Shown one piece after another: positions 1 through 13,195 of a stretch of 64,000 nt of DNA (positions within the stretch are counted from its first letter, which is position 1; each line of letters opens with the position of its first letter). The notes beneath the pieces are model-generated. The model worked only from the letters and a program-made list of their open reading frames with translations, was not told the DNA's origin and did not search any database. This stretch comes from Coriaria nepalensis (lineage: Eukaryota; Streptophyta; Magnoliopsida; Cucurbitales; Coriariaceae), in assembly GCA_027186245.1 (NCBI GenBank), contig CP114481.1, positions 28,489,501-28,553,500 on the forward strand, written 5' to 3'. The translations under genes and the position numbers were made by a program.

Positions 1-143
1 AATAAGTTTTTGAGTTGAAATCACTCATTGAAATGATTTTAAGGTTAAACAAATGCACACTTTTTCGTACATTGATCATTTGCATGATATGCACAAAACT
101 TGTGTTTTAAGTGCGAAAATAGAATTCGTTCGAATTGCATTGA
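1..143 (+). repeat. Monomer type A (143 bp), reference copy
   Basis: Type A starts aataagtttttgagttg. It has aaacaaatgc after the aaggt box, the A-specific ctttttcgtac (one base longer than the ctttccttgc of other types), gcatgatatgc in the centre, and gtgttttaagtgcg. It ends with cgttcgaattgcattga. The extra base in ctttttcgtac makes it 143 bp. The central gcatgatatgc is a small dyad with gcat/atgc arms. Later variants start aataagtttttgacttg, or read gtttgaattgc or tttgttcgaattgc at the CpG box. Confidence 0.95.
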
Positions 144-285
144 AATAAGTTATTGACTTAATATGACTCATTCAAATGATTTTAAGGTTAAACTAATGCA
201 CACTTTCCTTGCAATGATCATTTGAAAGTTATGCACGAAACTTCTTTGTGAAGTGTAAATATAGAATTCATTCAAATTGCTTTGA
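144..285 (+). repeat. Monomer type B (142 bp), reference copy
   Basis: Type B starts aataagttattgacttaat, with atgactcattcaaatg, aaactaatgc, tccttgcaatgatc, tttgaaagttatgcacg and gaaacttctttgtgaag. The CpG box is reduced to cattcaaattgc in this copy. The acttc-tttgt-gaagt stretch can pair with itself. Variants along the array read cttctatttgaag, cttctttttgaag or cttctttctgaag, and gtgtcaatatag in place of gtgtaaatatag. Confidence 0.95.
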
Positions 286-427
286 AAAAAGATATTTACT
301 CGAAATCACTCATTGAAATGATTTTCAGGTTAAACGAATGCACACTTTTCTTGCATTGATCATTTGCAAGTTATGTAAAAAACTTGTGTTTGAAGTGCGA
401 AAATAGAATTCATTCGAATTGCTTTGA
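286..427 (+). repeat. Monomer type C (142 bp), reference copy
   Basis: Type C starts aaaaagatatttactcg in this copy, with bgattttcaggttaaacg-like sequence (ttttcagg is C-specific), aacgaatgc, cttttcttgcattgatc, gcaagttatgtaaaaaac and tgtgtttgaagtgcg. Two C lineages exist in the window. One starts aataagaaattgcctcg and keeps gtaaaaaac. The other starts aaaaagatattgacttg, has gcacaaaac, and has the one-base-shorter gtgttgaag or gtgttcaag, giving 141 bp. Confidence 0.94.
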
Positions 428-568
428 AATATGTTATTGACTTCAAATGACTAATTCGGATGATCTTAAGGTAAACTAATGCATACTTTCCCTGAATTGA
501 TCATTTGCACGTTATGCACAAAACTTGTGCTTGTAGTGCAAAAATAGAATTCATTCGAATTGCTTTGA
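428..568 (+). repeat. Monomer type D (141 bp), reference copy
   Basis: Type D starts aatatgttattgacttc, with atgactaattc, aaggtaaac (one T missing compared with aaggttaaac, hence 141 bp), tgaattgatcatttgcacg and gcttgtagtgcaaaaatag. The CpG of gtgcgaaaat has become CA here. The gcacaaaacttgtgc segment is an inverted repeat (gcacaa-aac-ttgtgc). In domain II this segment is altered to gcacaaaacttgtgg or gcagaaaacttgtgc. Confidence 0.95.
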
Positions 569-3500
569 AATAAGTTTTTGAGTTGAAATCACTCATTGAA
601 ATGATTTTAAGGTTAAACAAATGCACACTTTTTCGTACATTGATCATTTGCATAATATGCACAAAACTTGAGTTTTAAGTGCGAAAATAGAATTCGTTCG
701 AATTGCATTGAAATAAGTTATTGACTTAATATGACTCATTCAAATGATTTTAAGGTTAAACTAATGCACACTTTCCTTGCAATGATCATTTGAAAGTTAT
801 GCACGAAACTTCTTTGTGAAGTGTAAATATAGAATTCATTCAAATTGCTTTGAAAAAAGATATTTACTCGAAATCCCTCATTGAAATGATTTTCAGGTTA
901 AACGAATGCACACTTTTCTTGCATTGATCATTTGCAAGTTATGTAAAAAACTTGTGTTTGAAGTGCGAAAATAGAATTCATTCGAATTGCTTTGAAATAT
1001 GTTATTGACTTCAAATGACTAATTCGGATGATTTTAAGGTAAACTAATGCATACTTTCCCTGCATTGATCATTTGCACGTTATGCACAAAACTTGTGCTT
1101 GTAGTGCAAAAATAGAATTCATTCGAATTGCTTTGAAATAAGTTTTTGAGTTGAAATCACTCATTGAAATGATTTTAAGGTTAAACAAATGCACACTTTT
1201 TCGTCCATTGATCATTTGCATGATATGCACAAAACTTGTGTTTTAAGTGCGAAAATAGAATTCGTTCGAATTGCATTAAAATAAGTTACTGACTTAATAT
1301 GACTCATTTAAATGAGTTTAAGGTTAAACTAATGCACACTTTCCTTGCAATGATCATTTGAAAGTTATGCACGAAACTTCTATTTGAAGTGTAAATATAG
1401 AATTCGTTCGAATTGCTTTGAAAAAAGATATTTACTTGAAATCACTCATTGAAATGATTTTCAGGTTAAACGAATGCACACTTTCCTTGCCTTAATCATT
1501 TGCAAGTTATGCACAAAACTTGTGTTGAAGTGCGAAAATAGAATTCATTCGAATTGCTTTGAAATATGTTATTGACTTGAAATGACTAATTCAAATGATA
1601 TTAAGGTAAACTAATGCACACTTTCCCTGAATTGATCATTTGCACGTTATGCACAAAACTTGTGCTTGTAGTGCAAAAATTGAATTGATTCCAATTGCTT
1701 TGAAATAAGTTTTTGACTTGAAATCACTCATTGAAATGATTTTAAGGTTAAACAAATGCACACTTTTTCGTACATTGATCATTTGCATAATATGCACAAA
1801 ACTTGTGTTTTAAGTGCGAAAATAGAATTCGTTCGAATTGCATTAAAATAACTTACTGATTTAAAATGAGTCATTCAAATGATTTTAAGGTTAAACTAAT
1901 GCACACTTTCCTTGCAATGATCATTTGAAAGTTATGCACGAAACTTCTATCTGAAGTGTAAATGTAGAATTCATTCGAATTGCTTTGAAAAAAGATATTT
2001 ACTTCAAATCACTCATTGAAATGATTTTCAGGTTAAACGAATGCACACTTTTCTTGCATTGATCATTTGCAAGTTATGTAAAAAACTTGTGTTTGAAGTG
2101 CGAAAATAGAATTCATTCGAATTGCTTTGAAATATGTTATTGACTTCAAATGACTAATTCAAATGATTTTAAGGTAAACTAATCCACACTTTCCTTGAAT
2201 TGATCATTTGCACGTTATGCACAAAACTTGTGCTTGTAGTGCAAAAATAGAATTCATTCGAATTGCTTTGAAATAAGATTTTGACTTGAAATCACTCATT
2301 GAAATGATTTTAAGGTTAAACAAATGCACACTTTTTCGTACATTGATCATTTGCATGATATGCACAAAACTTGTGTTTTAAGTGCGAAAATAGAATTCGT
2401 TCGAATTGCATTGAAATAAGTTATTGACTTAATATGACTCATTCAAATGATTTTAAGGTTAAACTAATGCACACTTTTCTTGCAATGATCATTTGAAAGT
2501 TATGCACGAAACTTCTTTGTGAAGTGTAAATATAGAATTCATTCAAATTGCTTTGAAATAAGAAATTGCCTCGAAATCACTCATTGAAATGATTTTCAGG
2601 TTAAACGAATGCAGACATTTCTTGCATTGATCATTTGCAAGTTATGTAAAAAACTTGTGTTTGAAGTGCGAAAATAGAATTCATTCGAATTGCTTTGAAA
2701 TATGTTATTGACTTCAAATGACTAATTCAAATGATTTTAAGGTAAACTAATGCACACTTTCCTTGAATTGATCATTTGCACGTTATGCACAAAACTTGTG
2801 CTTGTAGTGCAAAAATAGAATTCATTCGAATTGCTTTGAAATAAGTTTTTGAGTTGAAATCACTCATTGAAATGATTTTAAGGTTAAACAAATGCGCACT
2901 TTTTCGTACATTGATCATTTGCATGATATGCACAAAACCTGTGTTTTAAGTGCGAAAATAGAATTCGTTCGAATTGCATTGAAATAAGTTATTGACTTAA
3001 TATGACTCATTCAAATGATTTTAAGGTTAAACTAATGCACACTTTTCTTGCAATGATCATTTGAAAGTTATGCACGAAACTTCTTTGTGAAGTGTAAATA
3101 TAGAATTCATTCAAATTGCTTCGAAATAAGAAATTGCCTCGAAATCACTCATTGAAATGATTTTCAGGTTAAACGAATGCACACATTTCTTGCATTGATC
3201 ATTTGCAAGTTATGTAAAAAACTTGTGTTTGAAGTGCGAAAATAGAATTCATTCGAATTGCTTTGAAATATGTTATTGACTTGAAATGACTAATTCAAAT
3301 GATATTAAGGTAAACTAATGCACACTTTCCTTGAATTGATCATTTGCACGTTATGCACAAAACTTGTGCTTGTAGTGCAAAAATTGAATTGATTCCAATT
3401 GCTTTGAAATAAGTTTTTGACTTGGAATCACTCATTGAAATGATTTTAAGGTTAAACAAATGCACACTTTTTCGTACATTGATCATTTGCATAATATGCA

Positions 3501-5111
3501 CAAAACTTGTGTTTTAAGTGCGAAAATAGAATTCGTTCGAATTGCATTAAAATAACTTACTGACTTAAAATGACTCATTCAAATGATTTTAAGGTTAAAC
3601 TAATGCACACTTTCCTTGCAATGATCATTTGACAGTTATGCACGAAACTTCTATTTGAAGTGTAAATGTAGAATTCATTCGAATTGCTTTGAAAAAAGAT
3701 ATTTACTTGAAATCACTCATTGAAATGATTTTCAGGTTAAACGAATGCACACTTTTCTTGCATTGATCATTTGCAAGTTATGTAAAAAACTTGTGTTTGA
3801 AGTGCGAAAATAGAATTCATTCGAATTGCTTTGAAATATGTTATTGACTTCAAATGACTAATTCAAATGATTTTAAGGTAAACTAATCCACACTTTCCTT
3901 GAATTGATCATTTGCACGTTATGCACAAAACTTGTGCTTGTAGTGCAAAAATAGAATTCATTCGAATTGCTTTGAAATAAGTTTTTGACTTGAAATCACT
4001 CATTGAAATGATTTTAAGGTTAAACAAATGCACACTTTTTCGTACATTGATCATTTGCATGATATGCACAAAACTTGTGTTTTAAGTGCGAAAATAGAAT
4101 TCGTTCGAATTGCATTGAAATAAGTTATTGACTTAATATGACTCATTCAAATGATTTTAAGGTTAAACTAATGCACACTTTCCTTGCAATGATCATTTGA
4201 AAGTTATGCACGAAACTTCTTTGTGAAGTGTAAATATAGAATTCATTCAAATTGCTTTGAAATAAGAAATTGCCTCGAAATCACTCATTGAAATGATTTT
4301 CAGGTTAAACGAATGCACACATTTCTTGCATTGATCATTTGCAAGTTATGTAAAAAACTTGTGTTTGAAGTGCGAAAATAGAATTCATTCGAATTGCTTT
4401 GAAATATGTTATTGACTTCAAATGACTAATTCAAATGATTTTAAGGTAAACTAATGCACACTTTCCTTGAATTGATCATTTGCACGTTATGCACAAAACT
4501 TGTGCTTGTAGTGCAAAAATTGAATTGATTCGAATTGCTTTGAAATAAGTTTTTGACTTGAAATCACTCATTGAAATGATTTTAAGGTTAAACAAATGCA
4601 CAGTTTTTCGTACATTGATCATTTGCATGATATGCACAAAACTTGTGTTTTAAGTGCGAAAATAGAATTCGTTCGAATTGCATTGAAATAAGTTATTGAC
4701 TTAATATGACTCATTCAAATGATTTTAAGGTTAAACTAATGCACACTTTCCTTGCAATGATCATTTGAAAGTTATGCACGAAACTTCTTTGTGAAGTGTA
4801 AATATAGAATTCATTCAAATTTCTTTGAAATAAGAAATTGCCTCGAAATCACTCATTGAAATGATTTTTAGGTTAAACGAATGCACACTTTTCCTGCATT
4901 GATCATTTGCAAGTTATGTAAAAAACTTGTGTTTGAAGTGCGAAAATAGAATTCATTCGAATTGCTTTGAAATATGTTATTGACTTCAAATGACTAATTC
5001 GAATGATTTTAAGGTAAACTACTGCACACTTTCTTTGAATTGATCATTTGCACGTTATGCACAAAACTTGTGCTTATAGTGCAAAAATAGAATTCATTCG
5101 AATTGCTTTAA

Positions 5112-5537
5112 AATAAGTTTTTGAGTTGAAATCACTCATTGAAATGATTTTAAGGTTAAACAAATGCACACTTTTTCGTACATTGATCATTTGCATGATA
5201 TGCACAAAACTTCTTTGTGAAGTGTAAATATAGAATTCATTCAAATTTCTTTGAAATAAGAAATTGCCTCGAAATCACTCATTGAAATGATTTTTAGGTT
5301 AAACGAATGCACACTTTTCTTGCATTGATCATTTGCAAGTTATGTAAAAAACTTGTGTTTGAAGTGCGAAAATAGAATTCATTCGAATTGCTTTGAAATA
5401 TGTTATTGACTTCAAATGACTAATTCGAATGATTTTAAGGTAAACTAATGCATACTTTCCTTGAATTGATCATTTGCACGTTATGCACAAAACTTGTGCT
5501 TGTAGTGCAAAAATAGAATTGATTCGAATTGCTTTGA
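5112..5537 (+). repeat. Trimeric HOR with A/B hybrid monomer
   Basis: The unit is 426 bp (568-142). The first monomer (5112-5254, 143 bp) is type A through gcatgatatgcac and type B from cttctttgtgaag onward. The switch lies in the shared aaactt at about 5206-5212. C and D follow normally. One homologous exchange or slip between adjacent A and B monomers removes exactly one monomer and explains it. Confidence 0.93.
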
Positions 5538-7239
5538 AATAAGTTTTTGAGTTGAAATCACTCATTGAAATGATTTTAAGGTTAAACAAATGCACACTTT
5601 TTCGTACATTAATCATTTGCATGATATGCACAAAACTTGTGTTTTAACTGCGAAAATAGAATTCGTTCGAATTGCATTGAAATAAGTTATTGACTTAATA
5701 TGACTCATTCAAATGATTTTAAGGTTAAACTAATGCACACTTTCCTTGCAATGATCATTTGAAAGTTATGCACGAAACTTCTTTTTGAAGTGTAAATATA
5801 GAATTCGTTCGAATTGCTTTGAAAAAAGATATTGACTTGAAATCACTCATTGAAATGATTTTCAGGTTAAACGAATGCACACTTTCCTTGCATTAATCAT
5901 TTGCAAGTTATGCACAAAACTTGTGTTGAAGTGCGAAAATAGAATTCATTGGAATTGCTTTGAAATATGTTATTGACTTCAAATGACTAATTCAGATGAT
6001 TTTAAGGTAAACTAATGCACACTTTCCTTGAATTGATCATTTGCACGTTATGCACAAAACTTGTGCTTGTAGTGCAAAAATAGAATTCATTCGAATTGCT
6101 TTGAAATAAGTTTTTGAGTTGAAATCACTTATTTAAATGATTTTAAGGTTAAACAAATGCACACTTTTTCGTACATTGATCATTTGCATGATATGCACAA
6201 AACTTGTGTTTTAACTGCGAAAATAGAATTCGTTCGAATTGCATTAAAATAAGTTATTGACTTAATATGACTCATTCAAATGATTTTAAGGTTAAACTAA
6301 TGCACACTTTCCTTGCAATGATCATTTGAAAGTTATGCACGAAACTTCTATTTGAAGTGTAAATGTAGAATTCGTTCGAATTGCTTTGAAAAAAGATATT
6401 GACTTGAAATCACTCATTGAAATGATTTTCAGGTTAAACGAATGCACACTTTCCTTGCATTAATCATTTGCAAGTTATGCACAAAACTTGTGTTGAAGTG
6501 CGAAAATAGAATTCATTCGAATTGCTTTGAAATATATTATTGACTTGAAATGACTAATTCAAATGATTTTAAGGTAAACTAATGCACACTTTCCTTGAAT
6601 TGATCATTTGCACGTTATGCACAAAACTTGTGCTTGTAGTGCAAAAATTGAATTGATTCGAATTGCTTTGAAATAAGTTTTTGACTTGAAATCACTCATT
6701 GAAATGATTTTAAGGTTAAACAAATGCACACTTTTTCGTACATTGATCATTTGCATGATATGCACAAAACTTGTGTTTTAAGTGCGAAAATAGAATTCGT
6801 TCGAATTGCATTAAAATAAGTTACTGACTTAATATGACTCATTCAAATGATTTTAAGGTTAAACTAATGCACACTTTCCTTGCAATGATCATTTGAAAGT
6901 TATGCACGAAACTTCTTTGTGAAGTGTAAATATAGAATTCATTCAAATTTCTTTGAAATAAGAAATTGCCTCGAAATCACTCATTGAAATGATTTTTAGG
7001 TTAAACGAATGCACACTTTTCCTGCATTGATCATTTGCAAGTTATGTAAAAAACTTGTGTTTGAAGTGCGAAAATAGAATTCATTCGAATTGCTTTGAAA
7101 TATGTTATTGACTTCAAATGACTAATTCGAATGATTTTAAGGTAAACTACTGCACACTTTCTTTGAATTGATCATTTGCACGTTATGCACAAAACTTGTG
7201 CTTATAGTGCAAAAATAGAATTCATTCGAATTGCTTTAA

Positions 7240-7665
7240 AATAAGTTTTTGAGTTGAAATCACTCATTGAAATGATTTTAAGGTTAAACAAATGCACACT
7301 TTTTCGTACATTGATCATTTGCATGATATGCACAAAACTTCTTTGTGAAGTGTAAATATAGAATTCATTCAAATTTCTTTGAAATAAGAAATTGCCTCGA
7401 AATCACTCATTGAAATGATTTTTAGGTTAAACGAATGCACACTTTTCTTGCATTGATCATTTGCAAGTTATGTAAAAAACTTGTGTTTGAAGTGCGAAAA
7501 TAGAATTCATTCGAATTGCTTTGAAATATGTTATTGACTTCAAATGACTAATTCGAATGATTTTAAGGTAAACTAATGCATACTGTCCTTGAATTGATCA
7601 TTTGCACGTTATGCACAAAACTTGTGCTTGTAGTGCAAAAATAGAATTCATTCGAATTGCTTTGA
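7240..7665 (+). repeat. Trimeric HOR with A/B hybrid monomer
   Basis: Same 426-bp structure and same switch point as the unit at 5112, 2128 bp away, and preceded by the same kind of tetramer (D with aaactactgc and gcttatagtgc). It is therefore a duplicate of that event rather than a new one. The final D has a private cactaatgc-region change (catactgtccttg). Confidence 0.92.
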
Positions 7666-7803
7666 AATAAGTTTTTGAGTTCACTCATTGAAATGATTTT
7701 AAGGTTAAACAAATGCGCACTTTTTCGTACATTGATCATTTGCATGATATGCACAAAACTTGTGTTTTAAGTACGAAAATAGAATTCGTTTGAATTGCAT
7801 TGA
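7666..7803 (+). repeat. A monomer with 5-bp deletion (138 bp)
   Basis: The start reads aataagtttttgagttcactc where other A monomers read gagttgaaatcactc, so gaaat is lost. It is the only A monomer in the window with this deletion, which makes it a unique anchor inside a repetitive region. Confidence 0.9.
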
Positions 7804-10497
7804 AATAAGTTATTGACTTAATATGACTCATTCAAATGATTTTAAGGTTAAACTAATGCACACTTTCCTTGCAATGATCATTTGAAAGTTATGCACGAAA
7901 CTTCTTTGTGAAGTGTAAATATAGAATTCATTCAAATTGCTTTGAAATAAGAAATTGCCTCGAAATCACTCATTGAAATGATTTTCAGGTTAAACGAATG
8001 CACACTTTTCTTGCATTGATCATTTGCAAGTTATGTAAAAAACTTGTGTTTGAAGTGCGAAAATAGAATTCATTCGAATTGCTTTGAAATATGTTATTGA
8101 CTTCAAATGACTAATTCAAATGATTTTAAGGTAAACTAATGCATACTTTCCTTGAATTGATCATTTGCACGTTATGCACAAAACTTGTGCTTGTAGTGCA
8201 AAAATAGAATTGATTCGAATTGCTTTGAAATAAGTTTTTGAGTTGAAATCACTCATTGAAATGATTTTAAGGTTAAACAAATGCACACTTTTTCGTACAT
8301 TAATCATTTGCATGATATGCACAAAACTTGTGTTTTAAGTGCGAAAATAGAATTCGTTCGAATTGCATTGAAATAAGTTATTGACTTAATATGACTCATT
8401 CAAATGATTTTAAGGTTAAACTAATGCACACTTTCCTTGCAATGATCATTTGAAAGTTATGCACGAAACTTCTTTTTGAAGTGTAAATATAGAATTCGTT
8501 CGAATTGCTTTGAAAAAAGATATTGACTTGAAATCACTCATTGAAATGATTTTCAGGTTAAACGAATGCACACTTTCCTTGCATTAATCATTTGCAAGTT
8601 ATGCACAAAACTTGTGTTGAAGTGCGAAAATAGAATTCATTGGAATTGCTTTGAAATATGTTATTGACTTCAAATGACTAATTCAGATGATTTTAAGGTA
8701 AACTAATGCACACTTTCCTTGAATTGATCATTTGCACGTTATGCACAAAACTTGTGCTTGTAGTGCAAAAATAGAATTCATTCGAATTGCTTCGAAATAA
8801 GTTTTTGAGTTGAAATCACTTATTTAAATGATTTTAAGGTTAAACAAATGCACACTTTTTCGTACATTGATCATTTGCATGATATGCACAAAACTTGTGT
8901 TTTAACTGCGAAAATAGAATTCGTTCGAATTGCATTAAAATAAGTTATTGACTTAATATGACTCATTCAAATGATTTTAAGGTTAAACTAATGCACACTT
9001 TCCTTGCAATGATCATTTGAAAGTTATGCACGAAACTTCTATTTGAAGTGTAAATGTAGAATTCGTTCGAATTGCTTTGAAAAAAGATATTGACTTGAAA
9101 TCACTCATTGAAATGATTTTCAGGTTAAACGAATGCACACTTTCCTTGCATTAATCATTTGCAAGTTATGCACAAAACTTGTGTTGAAGTGCGAAAATAG
9201 AATTCATTCGAATTGCTTTGAAATATATTATTGACTTGAAATGACTAATTCAAATGATTTTAAGGTAAGCTAATGCACACTTTCCTTGAATTGATCATTT
9301 GCACGTTATGCACAAAACTTGTGCGTGTAGTGCAAAAATTGAATTGATTCGAATTGCTTTGAAATAAGTTTTTGACTTGAAATCACTCATTGAAATGATT
9401 TTAAGGTTAAACAAATGCACACTTTTTCGTACATTGATCATTTGCATGATATGCACAAAACTTGTGTTTTAAGTGCGAAAATAGAATTCGTTCGAATTGC
9501 ATTAAAATAAGTTACTGACTTAATATGACTCATTCAAATGATTATAAGGTTAAGCTAATGCACACTTTCCTTGCGATGATCATTTGAAAGTTATGCACGA
9601 AACTTCTATTTGAAGTGTAAACGTAGAATTCATTCGAATTGCATTGAAAAAAGATATTTACTTGAAATCACTCATTGAAATGATTTTCAGGTTAAACGAA
9701 TGCACACTTTTCTTGCCTTAATCATTTGCAAGTTATGCACAAAACTTGTGTTGAAGTGCGAAAATAGAATTCATTCGAATTGCTTTGAAATATGTTATTG
9801 ACTTGAAATGACTAATTCAAATGATATTAAGGTAAACTAATGCACACTTTCCCTGAATTGATCATTTGCACGTTATGCACAAAACTTGTGCTTGTAGTGC
9901 AAAAATTGAACTGATTCCAATTGCTTTGAAATAAGTTTTTGACTTGAAATCACTCATTGAAATGATTTTAAGGTTAAACAAATGCACACTTTTTCGTACA
10001 TTGATCATTTGCATGATATGCACAAAACTTGTGTTTTAAGTGCGAAAATAGAATTCGTTCGAATTGCATTGAAATAAGTTATTGACTTAATATGACTCAT
10101 TCAAATGATTTTAAGGTTAAACTAATGCACACTTTCCTTGCAATGATCATTTGAAAGTTATGCACGAAACTTCTTTGTGAAGTGTAAATATAGAATTCAT
10201 TCAAATTTCTTTGAAATAAGAAATTGCCTCGAAATCACTCATTGAAATGATTTTTAGGTTAAACGAATGCACACTTTTCCTGCATTGATCATTTGCAAGT
10301 TATGTAAAAAACTTGTGTTTGAAGTGCGAAAATAGAATTCATTCGAATTGCTTTGAAATATGTTATTGACTTCAAATGACTAATTCGAATGATTTTAAGG
10401 TAAACTACTGCACACTTTCTTTGAATTGATCATTTGCACGTTATGCACAAAACTTGTGCTTATAGTGCAAAAATAGAATTCATTCGAATTGCTTTAA

Positions 10498-10923
10498 AAT
10501 AAGTTTTTGAGTTGAAATCACTCATTGAAATGATTTTAAGGTTAAACAAATGCACACTTTTTCGTACATTGATCATTTGCATGATATGCACAAAACTTCT
10601 TTGTGAAGTGTAAATATAGAATTCATTCAAATTTCTTTGAAATAAGAAATTGCCTCGAAATCACTCATTGAAATGATTTTTAAGTTAAACGAATGCACAC
10701 TTTTCCTGCATTGATCATTTGCAAGTTATGTAAAAAACTTGTGTTTGAAGTGCGAAAATAGAATTCATTCGAATTGCTTTGAAATATGTTATTGACTTCA
10801 AATGACTAATTCGAATGATTTTAAGGTAAACTACTGCACACTTTCTTTGAATTGATCATTTGCACGTTATGCACAAAACTTGTGCTTATAGTGCAAAAAT
10901 AGAATTCATTCGAATTGCTTTAA
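10498..10923 (+). repeat. Trimeric HOR with A/B hybrid monomer (first of a pair)
   Basis: 426-bp unit with the A/B hybrid, directly followed by a second trimer. Its C has attttttaagttaaacg in place of ttttcagg/tttttagg, a mark shared with the trimers at 10924, 12344 and 12770. D reads aaactactgc. Confidence 0.92.
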
Positions 10924-11349
10924 AATAAGTTTTTGAGTTGAAATCACTCATTGAAATGATTTTAAGGTTAAACAAATGCACACTTTTTCGTACATTGATC
11001 ATTTGCATGATATGCACAAAACTTCTTTGTGAAGTGTAAATATAGAATTCATTCAAATTTCTTTGAAATAAGAAATTGCCTCGAAATCACTCATTGAAAT
11101 GATTTTTAAGTTAAACGAATGCACACTTTTCTTGCATTGATCATTTGCAAGTTATGTAAAAAACTTGTGTTTGAAGTGCGAAAATAGAATTCATTCGAAT
11201 TGCTTTGAAATATGTTATTGACTTCAAATGACTAATTCGAATGATTTTAAGGTAAACTAATGCATACTTTCCTTGAATTGATCATTTGCACGTTATGCAC
11301 AAAACTTGTGCTTGTAGTGCAAAAATAGAATTTGTTCGAATTGCTTTGA
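10924..11349 (+). repeat. Trimeric HOR with A/B hybrid monomer (second of a pair)
   Basis: 426-bp unit with the same hybrid. Its D reads catactttccttg and then gaatttgttcg, a CpG-box variant that reappears in the copy ending at 13195. It leads into a B/C hybrid trimer. Confidence 0.92.
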
Positions 11350-11775
11350 AATAAGTTTTTGAGTTGAAATCACTCATTGAATTGATTTTAAGGTTAAACA
11401 AATGCACACTTTTTCGTACATTAATCATTTGCATGATATGCACAAAACTTCTGTTTTAAGTGCGAAAATAGAATTCGTTCGAATTCCATTGAAATAAGTT
11501 ATTGACTTAATATGACTCAATCAAATGATTTTAAGGTTAAACGAATGCACACTTTTCTTGCATTGATCATTTGCAAGTTATGTAAAAAACTTGTGTTTGA
11601 AGTGCGAAAATAGAATTCATTCGAATTGCTTTGAAATATGTTATTGACTTCAAATGACTAATTCAAATGATTTTAAGGTAAACTAATGCACACTTTCCTT
11701 GAATTGATCATTTGCACGTTATGCACAAAACTTGTGCTTGTAGTGCAAAAATAGAATTCATTCGAATTGCTTTGA
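11350..11775 (+). repeat. Trimeric HOR with B/C hybrid monomer
   Basis: The unit is A (11350-11492), a B/C hybrid (11493-11634) and D. The hybrid starts as B (aataagttattgacttaat) and turns into C between ttaaggttaaac and gaatgc, at about 11534-11542. It is a different exchange from the A/B hybrids but removes one monomer in the same way. The A monomer carries aattccattg in place of aattgcattg. Confidence 0.92.
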
Positions 11776-12343
11776 AATAAGTTTTTGAGTTGAAATCACT
11801 CATTGAAATGATTTTAAGGTTAAACAAATGCGCACTTTTTCGTACATTGATCATTTGCATGATATGCACAAAACTTGTGTTTTAAGTGCGAAAATAGAAT
11901 TCGTTCGAATTGCATTGAAATAAGTTATTGACTTAATATGACTCATTCAAATGATTTTAAGGTTAAACTAATGCACACTTTCCTTGCAATGATCATTTGA
12001 AAGTTATGCACGAAACTTCTTTGTGAAGTGTAAATATAGAATTCATTCAAATTTCTTTGAAATAAGAAATTGCCTCGAAATCACTCATTGAAATGATTTT
12101 TAGGTTAAACGAATGCACACTTTTCCTGCATTGATCATTTGCAAGTTATGTAAAAAACTTGTGTTTGAAGTGCGAAAATAGAATTCATTCGAATTGCTTT
12201 GAAATATGTTATTGACTTCAAATGACTAATTCGAATGATTTTAAGGTAAACTACTGCACACTTTCTTTGAATTGATCATTTGCACGTTATGCACAAAACT
12301 TGTGCTTATAGTGCAAAAATAGAATTCATTCGAATTGCTTTAA

Positions 12344-12769
12344 AATAAGTTTTTGAGTTGAAATCACTCATTGAAATGATTTTAAGGTTAAACAAATGCA
12401 CACTTTTTCGTACATTGATCATTTGCATGATATGCACAAAACTTCTTTGTGAAGTGTAAATATAGAATTCATTCAAATTTCTTTGAAATAAGAAATTGCC
12501 TCGAAATCACTCATTGAAATGATTTTTAAGTTAAACGAATGCACACTTTTCCTGCATTGATCATTTGCAAGTTATGTAAAAAACTTGTGTTTGAAGTGCG
12601 AAAATAGAATTCATTCGAATTGCTTTGAAATATGTTATTGACTTCAAATGACTAATTCGAATGATTTTAAGGTAAACTACTGCACACTTTCTTTGAATTG
12701 ATCATTTGCACGTTATGCACAAAACTTGTGCTTATAGTGCAAAAATAGAATTCATTCGAATTGCTTTAA
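12344..12769 (+). repeat. Trimeric HOR with A/B hybrid monomer
   Basis: Copy of the 10498 trimer carried by the 1846-bp duplication. Hybrid switch in aaactt as in the others. Confidence 0.92.
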
Positions 12770-13195
12770 AATAAGTTTTTGAGTTGAAATCACTCATTGA
12801 AATGATTTTAAGGTTAAACAAATGCACACTTTTTCGTACATTGATCATTTGCATGATATGCACAAAACTTCTTTGTGAAGTGTAAATATAGAATTCATTC
12901 AAATTTCTTTGAAATAAGAAATTGCCTCGAAATCACTCATTGAAATGATTTTTAAGTTAAACGAATGCACACTTTTCTTGCATTGATCATTTGCAAGTTA
13001 TGTAAAAAACTTGTGTTTGAAGTGCGAAAATAGAATTCATTCGAATTGCTTTGAAATATGTTATTGACTTCAAATGACTAATTCGAATGATTTTAAGGTA
13101 AACTAATGCATACTTTCCTTGAATTGATCATTTGCACGTTATGCACAAAACTTGTGCTTGTAGTGCAAAAATAGAATTTGTTCGAATTGCTTTGA
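12770..13195 (+). repeat. Trimeric HOR with A/B hybrid monomer
   Basis: Copy of the 10924 trimer carried by the 1846-bp duplication. It ends with the gaatttgttcg D variant. Confidence 0.92.

Larger units (their letters stand above)
1..568 (+). repeat. Reference tetrameric HOR unit A-B-C-D (568 bp)
   Basis: Four diverged monomer types follow one another and then the series restarts at 569 with nearly the same bases. Later A monomers start at 569, 1137, 1704, 2272, 2840, 3408, 3976 and 4544, which gives a period of 567-568 bp. Within a unit the types differ at many positions, while the same type in successive units differs at only a few, which is the definition of a higher-order repeat. The same tetramer continues to about 50.2 kb. 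Confidence 0.97.
7666..10923 (+). repeat. 3.26-kb duplicated block, copy 1 (3258 bp)
   Basis: Units start at 7666, 8229, 8796, 9363, 9930 and 10498. The same series of unit types recurs at 13622-16884 with a spacing of 5961 bp, checked on gattataaggttaagc (9540 and 15501). The lengths differ by the 5-bp deletion in the first A monomer of this copy. Shared marks include gcgcac in the first A, aattcagatg in a D, and cttatt after gaaatca. Confidence 0.88.
9930..11775 (+). repeat. First copy of 1846-bp block (tetramer + 3 trimers)
   Basis: Units start at 9930 (tetramer), 10498, 10924 (A/B trimers) and 11350 (B/C trimer). The block is followed immediately by a near-identical copy. The first A starts gacttg here but gagttg in the second copy, so the exchange point probably lies inside or next to that monomer. 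Confidence 0.92.
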
